Origin: an uncultured Clostridia bacterium
GTDB taxonomy: Bacteria > Bacillota > Clostridia > RUG12999
Length of the DNA stretch: 61,342 nt
Assembly (NCBI GenBank): GCA_934792465.1
Contig: CAKVOK010000017.1
Span: forward strand, 1 to 61,342
Direction of reading: 5' to 3'
In this document: positions 54,671-61,342 of the stretch, one piece after another
Layout: the number at the start of each line of letters is the position of its first letter
How positions within the stretch are numbered: position 1 is the stretch's first letter
The notes under the pieces: model-generated
The model's input: only the letters and a program-made list of their open reading frames with translations
Told to the model about the DNA's origin: nothing
Databases searched by the model: none
Position numbers and translations under genes: made by a program

Positions 54671-54706
54671 AGTGTACGACAAGGAGAAACACTTTGTCGC
54701 ACACTT
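54671..54706. terminator. Hairpin with A/T-rich flanks upstream of feoA
   Basis: AGTGTACGACAA pairs with TTTGTCGCACACT (one mismatch) and is followed by a T-rich stretch on the plus strand. It may end transcripts arriving from either side between the divergent repeat copy and feoA. Confidence 0.5.
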
Positions 54707-54730
54707 TTTAAGGTATGCATTATGAATTAT

Positions 54731-54875
54731 TTAATGACTGCTGAACAATTACAAAATGCACTCATATACTAATTTTTTCGGCATTTTGTAATTGTTCAAG
54801 TGCAAGGATTTTGTGCTTTTTTGCCAAAAGTCTTGCACTTTCAAGTCAGCTGTCGTCCCCCGACAGCTGACTTGA
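54731..54875. repeat. Three-hairpin repeat element, copy B (inverted relative to copy A)
   Basis: The hairpins are 54743-54760 with 54781-54797, 54800-54807 with 54832-54838, and the perfect 15-base pair 54841-54855 with 54861-54875. It matches the reverse complement of 1-146. It contains no coding frame and lies between feoA and the protease gene. Confidence 0.8.
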
Positions 54876-54890
54876 AACAGTAATTAAATC

Positions 54891-54977
54891 AATGTCGTGA
54901 ACCTAAAAACGACATTCTTATGCTGTTTTTAGGTGTGAAACCGAAGGTTTCACACAAATGGTTTCGCAAAACCATTT
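54891..54977. repeat. Four-hairpin array with mutually exclusive stems
   Basis: Stems are 54891-54898 with 54909-54916, 54902-54910 with 54925-54933 (excluding the first), 54934-54942 with 54946-54954, and 54956-54964 with 54969-54977. The array abuts the stop codon of the M50 protease gene, whose last bases form an edge motif (GTTCAGTAGACATTA) like that of the three-hairpin repeat. The rest of 54585-54979 holds no gene. Confidence 0.6.
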
Positions 54978-54979
54978 GT

Positions 54980-55711
54980 TCAGTAGACATTATTTATGTA
55001 TGAATGGTATATCTGCTGCGGTGTGATAAGTTTTACAATCTCGCCTTTGTCGTTTTTCAATGCACCGACAGAGTTTGCCGGCAGGCGGTTTGCGGTTTTC
55101 AGCATATCTTCGGAATCGTTCAGAACGAAAAATCCCGCCTTGTATATTTTGCGATTTTCATATGCGCTTATTTCAATTACGGGATTATATATGTAGCTGC
55201 TGCCGGACAGAAATACAACAGCACCAATGTATAAAAGGCTGAAATTGAATTTTGTGGCAATCAGAATACATACTCCGCAAAGCATCAGCATACCGCCCAT
55301 GATTTTGCATAAAATATCAAGAGTAAAACGGGATTTCTTTCTGTCGGTAACGAGCAGAAGCAGGCTGTAGAAAAACTGACCGCCGTCAAGCGGAAACACG
55401 GGCAAAAAATTGATTGCTGCGGTTGATATGTTCATAAGGAAAAATTCGGCATTTCTGAAATGATAGCCGATAAGTGCCAGGAATATATTCGCCAGAGGTC
55501 CGGCAGCCGAAATAAACAAAATTTCGTTTGACGTAACCTTTCCCCGAAGATTGTTCATTTCTATTCCGAAGCCTTTCAGCACAAAATATTTCGGCTTGTA
55601 TCCGCATATCGCTGCCGCCGCAAAATGTGCAAGCTCATGCACGCCTGCCGAAAATAAAATATAATACAGACTTATATTTGAAAACATAATACAGCAGGCG
55701 GCGGTTATCAA
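54980..55711 (-). CDS. Site-2-type membrane metalloprotease, SpoIVFB-like (M50)
   Basis: This intramembrane zinc protease has about six spanning segments. The zinc motif HELAH lies in SAGVHELAHFAAAAICG, and the third ligand region is NFLPVFPLDGGQFFYS. C-terminal sequence has a CBS-like look (KTANRLPANSVGALKNDKG). SpoIVFB members cut pro-sigma factors in the mother cell during sporulation. The only conventional start is TTG 55711, inside the first helix and without a ribosome site. The frame upstream (LKILKIYKNIFLDYTI) would start at ATT 55753, seven bases after GGGGG, and fits the family better. A short gene upstream may be its SpoIVFA-like partner. Confidence 0.85.
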   Translation of the reverse strand: MITAACCIMFSNISLYYILFSAGVHELAHFAAAAICGYKPKYFVLKGFGIEMNNLRGKVTSNEILFISAAGPLANIFLALIGYHFRNAEFFLMNISTAAINFLPVFPLDGGQFFYSLLLLVTDRKKSRFTLDILCKIMGGMLMLCGVCILIATKFNFSLLYIGAVVFLSGSSYIYNPVIEISAYENRKIYKAGFFVLNDSEDMLKTANRLPANSVGALKNDKGEIVKLITPQQIYHSYINNVY

Positions 55712-55786
55712 TATCGTGTAATCGAGAAAAATGTTTTTATAAATTTTAAGAATTTTAATTCCCCCACAAAATGTAATCCGACAACA

Positions 55787-56038
55787 TTATTTGCCGATTG
55801 TGCCGCTTGCCGGAATCACGGTTTCGGTGAACTTCGAAAGAGTATCTTTCAAATCGGTAGTATAATTAATAAATCGGTTTGCGGCGGTCTGCACCGTGGT
55901 GCCGCCTATCGGAACATCTTTGAAAAACATAAATCCGCATATCAGCGTTGCGCATATAAGTATCTGAATTAAGAGCCTGCCGCCGTTTTCGGGTTCGGGC
56001 GGTTCGCTGCTGCGGCGTCTGCTTTGCCGTTCGGTCAT
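55787..56038 (-). CDS. Small single-pass membrane protein, possible truncated SpoIVFA
   Basis: This 83-residue protein has a charged cytoplasmic N-terminus (TERQSRRRSSEPPEPE), one spanning segment at about 23-40 (LLIQILICATLICGFMFF) and a short outside tail ending VIPASGTIGK. Gene order next to a SpoIVFB-like protease, topology and the terminal P-x-S-G-T-I text resemble the beginning of SpoIVFA, whose LytM domain normally follows. Here the frame stops at that point. It would be a minimal partner lacking LytM. The start is ATG 56038 with GGAG upstream; longer readings start without a ribosome site. Confidence 0.5.
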   Translation of the reverse strand: MTERQSRRRSSEPPEPENGGRLLIQILICATLICGFMFFKDVPIGGTTVQTAANRFINYTTDLKDTLSKFTETVIPASGTIGK

Positions 56039-56206
56039 ACTAATCATCTCCATAAATATAGTACTATATTTTATGCTTTTGAAAGTGTGAATATGTAAAA
56101 AAGCAATATTTGCAATATATAAGACAATATAAACAATTAACAAACGGTGCGGTTTATAGTAAAATAAGTTTAAAGAAACACACAGAAACTATAAGGAGGA
56201 ATAAGT

Positions 56207-57052
56207 ATGCCATTTACACTTTCGGCATTCGCCGATGAAATTGACGAAATGCTTGACATTCAGATTGAGGGTATAAAGCGTCATGGGATAGATTATATAG
56301 AAGCAAGAGGAATTGACGGGAAAAACGTTTCCGATTATACACCGGAGGAAATGAAAACCGTAAAAAAACGCCTTAACGAAAAAAACGTGAAAGTTTCCGC
56401 AATAGGTTCACCTATAGGCAAAATCGGTATAACGGATGATTTTGAAAGCCATTTGGAAAAGTTCAAAAACACACTTGAACTTGCCCGTATTCTCGAAACT
56501 AAATATATAAGGCTGTTCAGCTTTTATATACCCGATGGCGAAGAACCGAAAAAATACCGTGACGAAGTATTAAAGAGAATGGATACTTTTGTTAAAACGG
56601 CGGAGGGCAGCGGAATCATTCTTCTCCATGAGAATGAAAAGGGTATATACGGAGATAATGCGGAAAGATGCTTTGATATATTGGAAAGTATCGGCAGCGA
56701 TATTTTAAGGGCAACTTTCGACCCGGCAAACTTCATTCAGTGCGGTGAAACGACATATCCGTATGCGTATGAGCTTCTGAAAGACCATATCGAATATATG
56801 CATATTAAGGATGCCAAAGAAAGCGGCGAGGTTATGCCGGCGGGTGACGGAAAGGGACATATAAAAGAAATTCTTAAAAATCTCAAAAACAGAGGATATA
56901 ACGGATTTTTGAGCCTTGAACCGCATCTCGGAAATTTCAGCGGTTTGGCGGAGCTTGAAAAGAATGATACTTATAAGGATTTGCCGAAAGCAGGTGAGAA
57001 AACATTTGCACTTGCGGTAAATTCGCTTAAAAATATATTAAGGGAGATATAA
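56207..57052 (+). CDS. Sugar phosphate isomerase/epimerase (TIM barrel)
   Basis: This 281-residue AP-endonuclease-2-like barrel starts FTLSAFADEIDEMLDIQIEG. It has KYIRLFSFYIP and metal ligand motifs LLHENEKGIYGDNAE, ATFDPANF (Asp) and IEYMHIKDAK (His-x-x-Asp), ending FLSLEPHLG. Members isomerise or epimerise keto sugars and inosose, like IolE and IolI. It is the first gene of a four-gene operon (isomerase, dehydrogenase, isomerase, dehydrogenase) and has AGGAGGAATA before the start. The substrate is not decided. Confidence 0.9.
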   Translation: MPFTLSAFADEIDEMLDIQIEGIKRHGIDYIEARGIDGKNVSDYTPEEMKTVKKRLNEKNVKVSAIGSPIGKIGITDDFESHLEKFKNTLELARILETKYIRLFSFYIPDGEEPKKYRDEVLKRMDTFVKTAEGSGIILLHENEKGIYGDNAERCFDILESIGSDILRATFDPANFIQCGETTYPYAYELLKDHIEYMHIKDAKESGEVMPAGDGKGHIKEILKNLKNRGYNGFLSLEPHLGNFSGLAELEKNDTYKDLPKAGEKTFALAVNSLKNILREI

Positions 57053-57054
57053 AC

Positions 57055-58230
57055 ATGGTAAGACTTGGAATAATAGGAATAGGCAATATGGGTCGAGGTC
57101 ATATAGAACATATACTGAGAGGCGAAATTACAAAAGACCTTAAGCTTACGGCAGTATGCGATATAAGAAAAGACAGACTCGATTGGATTGACGGAAAAGG
57201 TTTGGACGACGTACAAAAATTTTCAAATGCGGAGGATATGTACAAAAGCGATCTTGTAGATTTGGTTTTGATAGCCGTACCGCATTACGACCATCCGCCT
57301 CTTGCGAAGCTTGCTTTCAAATACGGTCTTAATGTAATTACGGAAAAACCTGCCGGTGTTTATACGAAGCAGGTAAGAGAGATGAACGAAGCGGCAAAGG
57401 AATCCGGAAAACTTTTCGGAATCATGTATAATCAGAGGACGAACCCGGTATATAAAAAAGTGCGTGAGCTTATCAAGAAAGGCGAACTCGGAGAGGTTAA
57501 ACGTGCGGTATGGATAATAACGAACTGGTACAGACCGCAGGCATACCACGATTCGAGTGAATGGCGCTCAACATGGGCGACGGAGGGCGGCGGAGTGCTT
57601 ATAAATCAGTGTCCGCATCAGCTGGATTTGTGGCAGTGGATTCTCGGAATGCCGAAGAAAATAAGGTCATTTGTAGGTTTCGGGAAATACCATAATATCG
57701 AAGTGGAAGACGATGTTACGGCATATATGGAATATGAAAACGGCGCAACGGGACTTTTTGTTACGTCAACGGGCGAAGCGCCGGGAACAAACAGACTTGA
57801 AATTTCGGGCGACAGAGGAAAGATAATTGTAGAAAACGATGTTTTGACATTCTATAGAAATGTTGTATCGGAAAGAGTATTCGAAAAAGAAAACAAAGTA
57901 CCGTTCGGAATACCGGAATGTTGGAAATGCGAAGTTCCGACGCCGGGCGAGAATTCGCAGCACGCAGGAATATTAAACAATGTTGCGGGCGTATTGGAAC
58001 ACGGCGGCGAGCTTATAGCACCGGGAGAAGAGGGAATACTCGGACTTACAATATCAAACGCAATTCACCTTTCGGCATGGACAAACGATTTTGTAGAGCT
58101 TGATAAAATGGACGAAGATTTGTTCTACAATATGTTGCAGGAGAAAATCAAAAATTCAACGTATAAAAAGGTCGTACATGAAGCAATGGCGGCGGATATA
58201 ACGAAAACACACGGGGGTGCATCATTATGA
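57055..58230 (+). CDS. Gfo/Idh/MocA family oxidoreductase
   Basis: This 391-residue dehydrogenase has an N-terminal Rossmann domain (LGIIGIGNMGRGHIEHIL). The E-K-P motif is VITEKPAGVYTKQVRE, and the C-terminal substrate domain has GGGVLINQCPHQLDLWQWILG. It starts two bases after the isomerase, and its last four bases overlap the next gene. Homologues oxidise myo-inositol, glucose derivatives or N-acetyl sugars. The pairing with TIM-barrel isomerases is typical of inositol or ketosugar catabolism; no other iol gene is present. Confidence 0.92.
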   Translation: MVRLGIIGIGNMGRGHIEHILRGEITKDLKLTAVCDIRKDRLDWIDGKGLDDVQKFSNAEDMYKSDLVDLVLIAVPHYDHPPLAKLAFKYGLNVITEKPAGVYTKQVREMNEAAKESGKLFGIMYNQRTNPVYKKVRELIKKGELGEVKRAVWIITNWYRPQAYHDSSEWRSTWATEGGGVLINQCPHQLDLWQWILGMPKKIRSFVGFGKYHNIEVEDDVTAYMEYENGATGLFVTSTGEAPGTNRLEISGDRGKIIVENDVLTFYRNVVSERVFEKENKVPFGIPECWKCEVPTPGENSQHAGILNNVAGVLEHGGELIAPGEEGILGLTISNAIHLSAWTNDFVELDKMDEDLFYNMLQEKIKNSTYKKVVHEAMAADITKTHGGASL

Positions 58231-58988
58231 TAATGGGGACACAGATGTTTACTGTCAGGGATTTTTGCCAAGATTCCGACGGTATAATAAATTCACTTGA
58301 AAAAATAAAGGAAATCGGATATTCTACGGTGCAGCTTTCGGGTATCGCAAGAATGGACGAAGAGGTTCTGAAAGAAAATCTTGACAGGCTCGGAATCAAA
58401 CCGATTGTAACGCATATTCCGTATGCCGCAATGAAAAATAACGTTAAAAAGGTTGCGGAGATACACAAAATGCTCGGCTGTAAATACGTAGGTCTGGGTG
58501 CAATGCCGTGGGATCTCGACAGGAGCAAGAAAGAAACATTTATAGATTTCGCAAGAGAATTTGATAAAGTTGCAAAAGAGTATGACAAAGAGGGACTTAA
58601 AGTAACATACCATAATCATAATATAGAATTTGTAAATTTCGACGGTAAAACGGGTCTTGAACTTATTAAGGACAATTCGGAATGCTGCGAATTTTTGCTT
58701 GATACTCACTGGATTCAGAGAGGCGGCGCCGATATTTGCGATACTATAGAGAAATTTGCGGACAGAATAAGCATAATTCATTTTAAAGATATGGCTGTAG
58801 ACCCGCACGAAAAAATAACTATGGAAGCTATAGGCAGCGGGAATATCAGCTGGGATAAGGTTATTAAGCAGTGCGAAAAAGTCGGGATTACCCATGTGTT
58901 TGTGGAGCAGGACGACTGCAACGGAGAAAATCCGTTCGATTGCCTGAAAAAAAGCTATGATTACCTTAAAAAGGCGGGTCTTGAATGA
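58227..58988 (+). CDS. Sugar phosphate isomerase/epimerase, second copy
   Basis: This 253-residue TIM barrel starts IMGTQMFTVRDFCQDSDG. Metal ligands appear in VTYHNHNIEFVNF, EFLLDTHWIQRGG and ISIIHFKDMA, and the C-terminal VEQDDCNG supplies the last acidic ligand. It overlaps the dehydrogenase before it (ATGA) and the next dehydrogenase after it. Sequence is clearly different from the first isomerase of the operon, so it probably acts at another step rather than being a recent duplicate. IolE-like or 3-keto-sugar epimerases are the closest recognisable groups. Confidence 0.9.
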   Translation: MIMGTQMFTVRDFCQDSDGIINSLEKIKEIGYSTVQLSGIARMDEEVLKENLDRLGIKPIVTHIPYAAMKNNVKKVAEIHKMLGCKYVGLGAMPWDLDRSKKETFIDFAREFDKVAKEYDKEGLKVTYHNHNIEFVNFDGKTGLELIKDNSECCEFLLDTHWIQRGGADICDTIEKFADRISIIHFKDMAVDPHEKITMEAIGSGNISWDKVIKQCEKVGITHVFVEQDDCNGENPFDCLKKSYDYLKKAGLE

Positions 58989-59965
58989 TTAAAAGCGTAA
59001 TAGTCGGATGCGGTGCAATTTCGTCTGTGCATGAACAGGGCATAAAGCAAAGCGGCGTTTTATACGGCGTATGCGATATTGATGCCGAAAGAATGAATAA
59101 GTATGACGTTAAGCATTTCGGCTCGATAGACGAGGTTTTGAAAGACGAAAATGTCGATTGCGTTCATATATGCACACCGCATTATCTTCATGCGGAAATG
59201 CTGCATAAGGTAGTAAAGAGCGGAAGAGCCGCAGCGGTCGAAAAGCCGGTCGCACTGAATTTGCCGCAGATTATGTCCGTATATGATGAGATTAAAGACG
59301 GCAAAATCTGCGTAATGCTCCAAAACAGATACAACACCTGTATAAAAGAATTGAAGCGCATTATATCTGCGGAAGAATACGGCAGAATAAAAGGATTGAA
59401 AGGCATACTTACGTGGGAAAGGACACCGGAGTATTATATGCATGACAGCTGGAGAGGAAAATACGCAACGGAGGGCGGCGGACTTGTAATAAACCAGGCT
59501 GTCCATACGCTCGATTTGCTTGAATATCTCGGCGGAAATGCAGTGAAAATAAAAGCGTCGGCAGATACACGTGTTTTGAATGATGTCATAGAAGTCGAAG
59601 ATACTGCGGAAGCTACTCTGTGGCTTGAAAACGACGTGCGTGCGATGTTTTATGCCACGAACGGATATGCATCAAATTCGAGTTATGATATTGAGGTCGT
59701 ATGTGAAAAGGCGGTTTTCAGATATATCTGGGGAAAGCTTTATTTGTGCAATGAAGAGGGTGAAAAAATTATTTGCGATGATTCGGGCGAATGTAACGGT
59801 AAAAAATATTGGGGTGCAAGTCACAACGAAGTAGTAAATAATTTTTATCGGTCGCTAATGGGAGAAAAAGCGAGCTACCCCGTGCTGGACGACGGAATAA
59901 AGGCTCAAAAGCTTGTAGACGGTCTTTATAAATCGGCAAAATCAGGCGGGATAGAATATTTGTAA
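58985..59965 (+). CDS. Gfo/Idh/MocA family oxidoreductase, second copy in the operon
   Basis: This 326-residue dehydrogenase has the Rossmann opening KSVIVGCGAISSVHEQGI, then CTPHYLHAEM, the E-K-P motif AAVEKPVALNLPQIM and the substrate-domain motif GGGLVINQAVHTLDLLEYLGG. It overlaps the previous gene by four bases (ATGA) and is followed by the terminator at 59970-60023. It may oxidise a keto intermediate made by the preceding isomerase. Two oxidoreductase-isomerase pairs in one operon suggest a multi-step sugar oxidation route. Confidence 0.92.
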   Translation: MIKSVIVGCGAISSVHEQGIKQSGVLYGVCDIDAERMNKYDVKHFGSIDEVLKDENVDCVHICTPHYLHAEMLHKVVKSGRAAAVEKPVALNLPQIMSVYDEIKDGKICVMLQNRYNTCIKELKRIISAEEYGRIKGLKGILTWERTPEYYMHDSWRGKYATEGGGLVINQAVHTLDLLEYLGGNAVKIKASADTRVLNDVIEVEDTAEATLWLENDVRAMFYATNGYASNSSYDIEVVCEKAVFRYIWGKLYLCNEEGEKIICDDSGECNGKKYWGASHNEVVNNFYRSLMGEKASYPVLDDGIKAQKLVDGLYKSAKSGGIEYL

Positions 59966-59969
59966 GGAT

Positions 59970-60023
59970 AAACGGCTGTAGTAAAACAGTTTTCAAGATT
60001 GTGTTGACTATAGCCGTTTTTTT
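59970..60023 (+). terminator. Terminator after the isomerase/dehydrogenase operon
   Basis: AAACGGCTGTAGT (59970-59982) pairs with ACTATAGCCGTTT (60007-60019) with one G-U pair, followed by TTTTTTT. This ends the operon cleanly. Confidence 0.85.
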
Positions 60024-60141
60024 CTGCGCCTCGAACATAAAGAGAAAGCTGCAAAATCATTTGTTCGATAGGCGTTATATTACTGAATTTACTTCGAAAT
60101 TAGATTTTTTTTGAAAAAATCTAATTTTTTCAAAAAAACAC

Positions 60142-60170
60142 TTGACAAATTGCGCAAAATAGTGTATAAT
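60142..60170 (+). promoter_or_regulatory. tRNA cluster promoter
   Basis: TTGACA (60142-60147) and TATAAT (60165-60170) are 17 bases apart, 41 bases before the first tRNA. An AT-rich hairpin lies just upstream (about 60098-60132), probably insulating it. Confidence 0.85.
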
Positions 60171-60211
60171 AGACTATGTTGTTTGCGGCGATAACAAAAT
60201 ATAGAAGTTAT

Positions 60212-60288
60212 CGGGGTTTGGCGCAGTTTGGTAGCGCGCATGGTTCGGGACCATGAGGCCGCGGGTTCGAATCCCTCAACCCCGACCA
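60212..60288 (+). tRNA. tRNA-Pro (CGG)
   Basis: A 77-base cloverleaf with encoded CCA. The acceptor CGGGGTT pairs with AACCCCG, the anticodon stem CATGG/CCATG holds the loop TTCGGGA giving anticodon CGG, and the T arm contains GGTTCGAATCC. Confidence 0.95.
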
Positions 60289-60295
60289 TAAATAC

Positions 60296-60382
60296 GGAGA
60301 GATGTCCGAGTGGTTTAAGGAGCTAGTCTTGAAAACTAGTGACTCGAAAGAGCCCAGAGTTCGAATCTCTGTCTCTCCGCCA
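60296..60382 (+). tRNA. tRNA-Ser (TGA)
   Basis: An 87-base class II tRNA. Acceptor GGAGAGA pairs with TCTCTCC, anticodon stem CTAGT/ACTAG holds CTTGAAA (anticodon TGA), a long variable arm follows, and CCA is encoded. Confidence 0.95.
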
Positions 60383-60437
60383 ATTTAATGCGAATATGAA
60401 ATCGGTGAATAATCGACATTTATCGGTTTCTCCATAC

Positions 60438-60528
60438 GGAGAAGTACTCAAGAGGTCGAAGAGGCGCCCCTGCTAAGGGTGTAGGTCGGGCAACTGGCGC
60501 GAGAGTTCAAATCTCTCCTTCTCCGCCA
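60438..60528 (+). tRNA. tRNA-Ser (GCT)
   Basis: A 91-base class II tRNA. The anticodon stem CGCCC/GGGTG holds CTGCTAA (anticodon GCT), the variable arm is long, the T arm has AGTTCAAATCT, and CCA is encoded. It is the last gene before the recombinase edge. Confidence 0.95.
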
Positions 60529-60578
60529 ATCATTCAATATCCTACTTTACCAGAGCGTGATATTGAACAATTAGGTTT

Positions 60579-60623
60579 GAGAACATTGTTTAGGTTATAA
60601 ACTAAGCAATGTTCTCTTTTTTT
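60579..60623 (+). terminator. tRNA-cluster terminator overlapping the recombinase end
   Basis: A 15-base stem with one mismatch (60579-60593 and 60602-60616) is followed by seven Ts on the plus strand. Its right arm forms the final codons and stop of the convergent recombinase. Confidence 0.75.
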
Positions 60624-61342
60624 ACTTCGTTTTCCGATTCGTTTAACAGGTTTCCTATAAAACGGTATTCTATATCAATAGACTGTTCCCACCTACCGTC
60701 AACCTGCTTGCGCTCCGAAACTGTAATACCGTCTATGAGTTGTGTTATGATATTTCTATCGAGTTTGTCTGCATTAGAGAATTGCCCGATAAGTCTTATC
60801 CACTCATTAACCTCATCTGTTGCGTTACTCTTTTCCTTGTAATCCCTTTTTAATTGAGGAATTCGATTTTCGATGTCCTCCTGCTCTGTCAAAAAATCTT
60901 CCATCATTGACTTGAATACCTCCTCGGGAAGGTTTCCGCTGCACTTATCGATATAAAGATTTTTTATAGCAGTTTTAATGACAACCAGACGTTTTTCGGC
61001 ACTATCCATCTGAGACTTTATAACCTTTGTTTCTGCCTTAATATGTTTGCTTTTAAGCGCCATAAGTTTTTTTGTAATAGTCTCTTTGTCTGCTTCGGCA
61101 ATAATTGCATAGTTTCTTATGTCATTCAAAACAATTTCGCAAAGATCATTTTCTTCAATATAATGTGTACTGCAAGCTCCGGAACCGTTGTTGTTATAAC
61201 GGCTGCAACGATATATACCTTTATCGCCGTGCGCTTGCTTTTTTACCATATATGCAAGCGGAGAACCGCAATCAGCACACTTTAACATACCCGCAAACAA
61301 CCCCACGGTCTTTTTCTTTGTTCTTGCGACTCTTGACTTTTT
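60602..61342 (-). CDS. Large serine recombinase, C-terminal part (runs off window)
   Basis: The frame is open to the window edge on its upstream side and encodes about 247 residues. It has the zinc beta-ribbon of large serine recombinases (LKCADCGSPLAYMV, YRCSRYNNNGSGACSTHYI) followed by a long coiled-coil-like helix and a short strand-rich end. The catalytic N-terminal domain lies beyond the window. Such enzymes integrate and excise phages and transposons of the Tn5397 or TnpX kind. It lies convergent with the tRNA-Ser gene, at a probable edge of an integrated element. Stop is TAG at 60602. Confidence 0.9.
   Translation of the reverse strand, partial: KKSRVARTKKKTVGLFAGMLKCADCGSPLAYMVKKQAHGDKGIYRCSRYNNNGSGACSTHYIEENDLCEIVLNDIRNYAIIAEADKETITKKLMALKSKHIKAETKVIKSQMDSAEKRLVVIKTAIKNLYIDKCSGNLPEEVFKSMMEDFLTEQEDIENRIPQLKRDYKEKSNATDEVNEWIRLIGQFSNADKLDRNIITQLIDGITVSERKQVDGRWEQSIDIEYRFIGNLLNESENEVKKENIA

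Overview
The window reads as a chromosomal segment of an anaerobic, low-to-middle-GC Bacillota of class Clostridia. Support comes from the Bacillus/Clostridium-type order spoVB-like, mazG, hup, rqcP, the mltG, trmR, trhP cluster, a SpoIVFB-like protease, S-layer-homology (SLH) proteins, lipoprotein-dependent CUT1 sugar importers without a local ATPase, strong GGAGG ribosome sites and TTGACA/TATAAT promoters with 17-base spacers. The taxon cannot be fixed further from sequence alone; a fibre- or glycan-degrading gut Clostridium relative is the best inference.

Layout. 1-530: a three-hairpin repeat and a broken AraC gene. 512-8837 (minus): housekeeping genes for a flippase, MazG, HU, RqcP, Smc, FtsY and a DUF4230 protein. 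8983-12740 (minus): a compact TetR-led accessory operon (flavodoxin, RsgA, methyltransferase, CAT-like acyltransferase) behind a consensus promoter with a palindromic operator. 13014-15970: mltG, trmR, trhP (cell-wall lytic transglycosylase and tRNA wobble-uridine modification). 16076-22289: a secreted carbohydrate-binding-like protein, galT, galK, an ABC exporter, a membrane protein and an SGNH hydrolase.

22338-52139: a glycan-utilisation island bounded by two inverted copies of a small non-coding mobile-element-like repeat. It has a serine hydrolase and a heparinase II/III-like lyase (minus), a divergent AraC regulator, then a long plus-strand block: two Gfo/Idh/MocA proteins, two SLH surface proteins, a CUT1 importer (lipoprotein and two permeases), a GH74-type secreted enzyme, two module-only secreted proteins, a second 1755-residue GH74-type enzyme and an intracellular GH20-like enzyme. 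A 38-base sequence overlaps the -35 box both upstream of araC and upstream of the oxidoreductase block, so it is a strong candidate AraC operator tying the island together.

52192-59965: feoB-feoA, a hairpin-rich intergenic region, a SpoIVFB-like metalloprotease with a short SpoIVFA-like partner, and a four-gene operon with two sugar isomerase/oxidoreductase pairs. 60142-61342: a promoter, three tRNA genes (Pro-CGG, Ser-TGA, Ser-GCT) and the C-terminal part of a large serine recombinase that runs off the window, suggesting an integrated element beyond the edge.

The least explained signals are: (i) a domain of about 170 residues, resembling galactose-binding-fold modules, present seven times in three consecutive secreted proteins; (ii) a conserved 5' leader, in three copies, that spans from the upstream stop codon to the downstream start codon and has a covarying hairpin; (iii) a second leader class with a possible pseudoknot next to the ribosome site; (iv) the AraC operator candidate; and (v) two genes (trmR and the M50 protease) with a GGGGG ribosome site but no ATG, GTG or TTG at the expected start.
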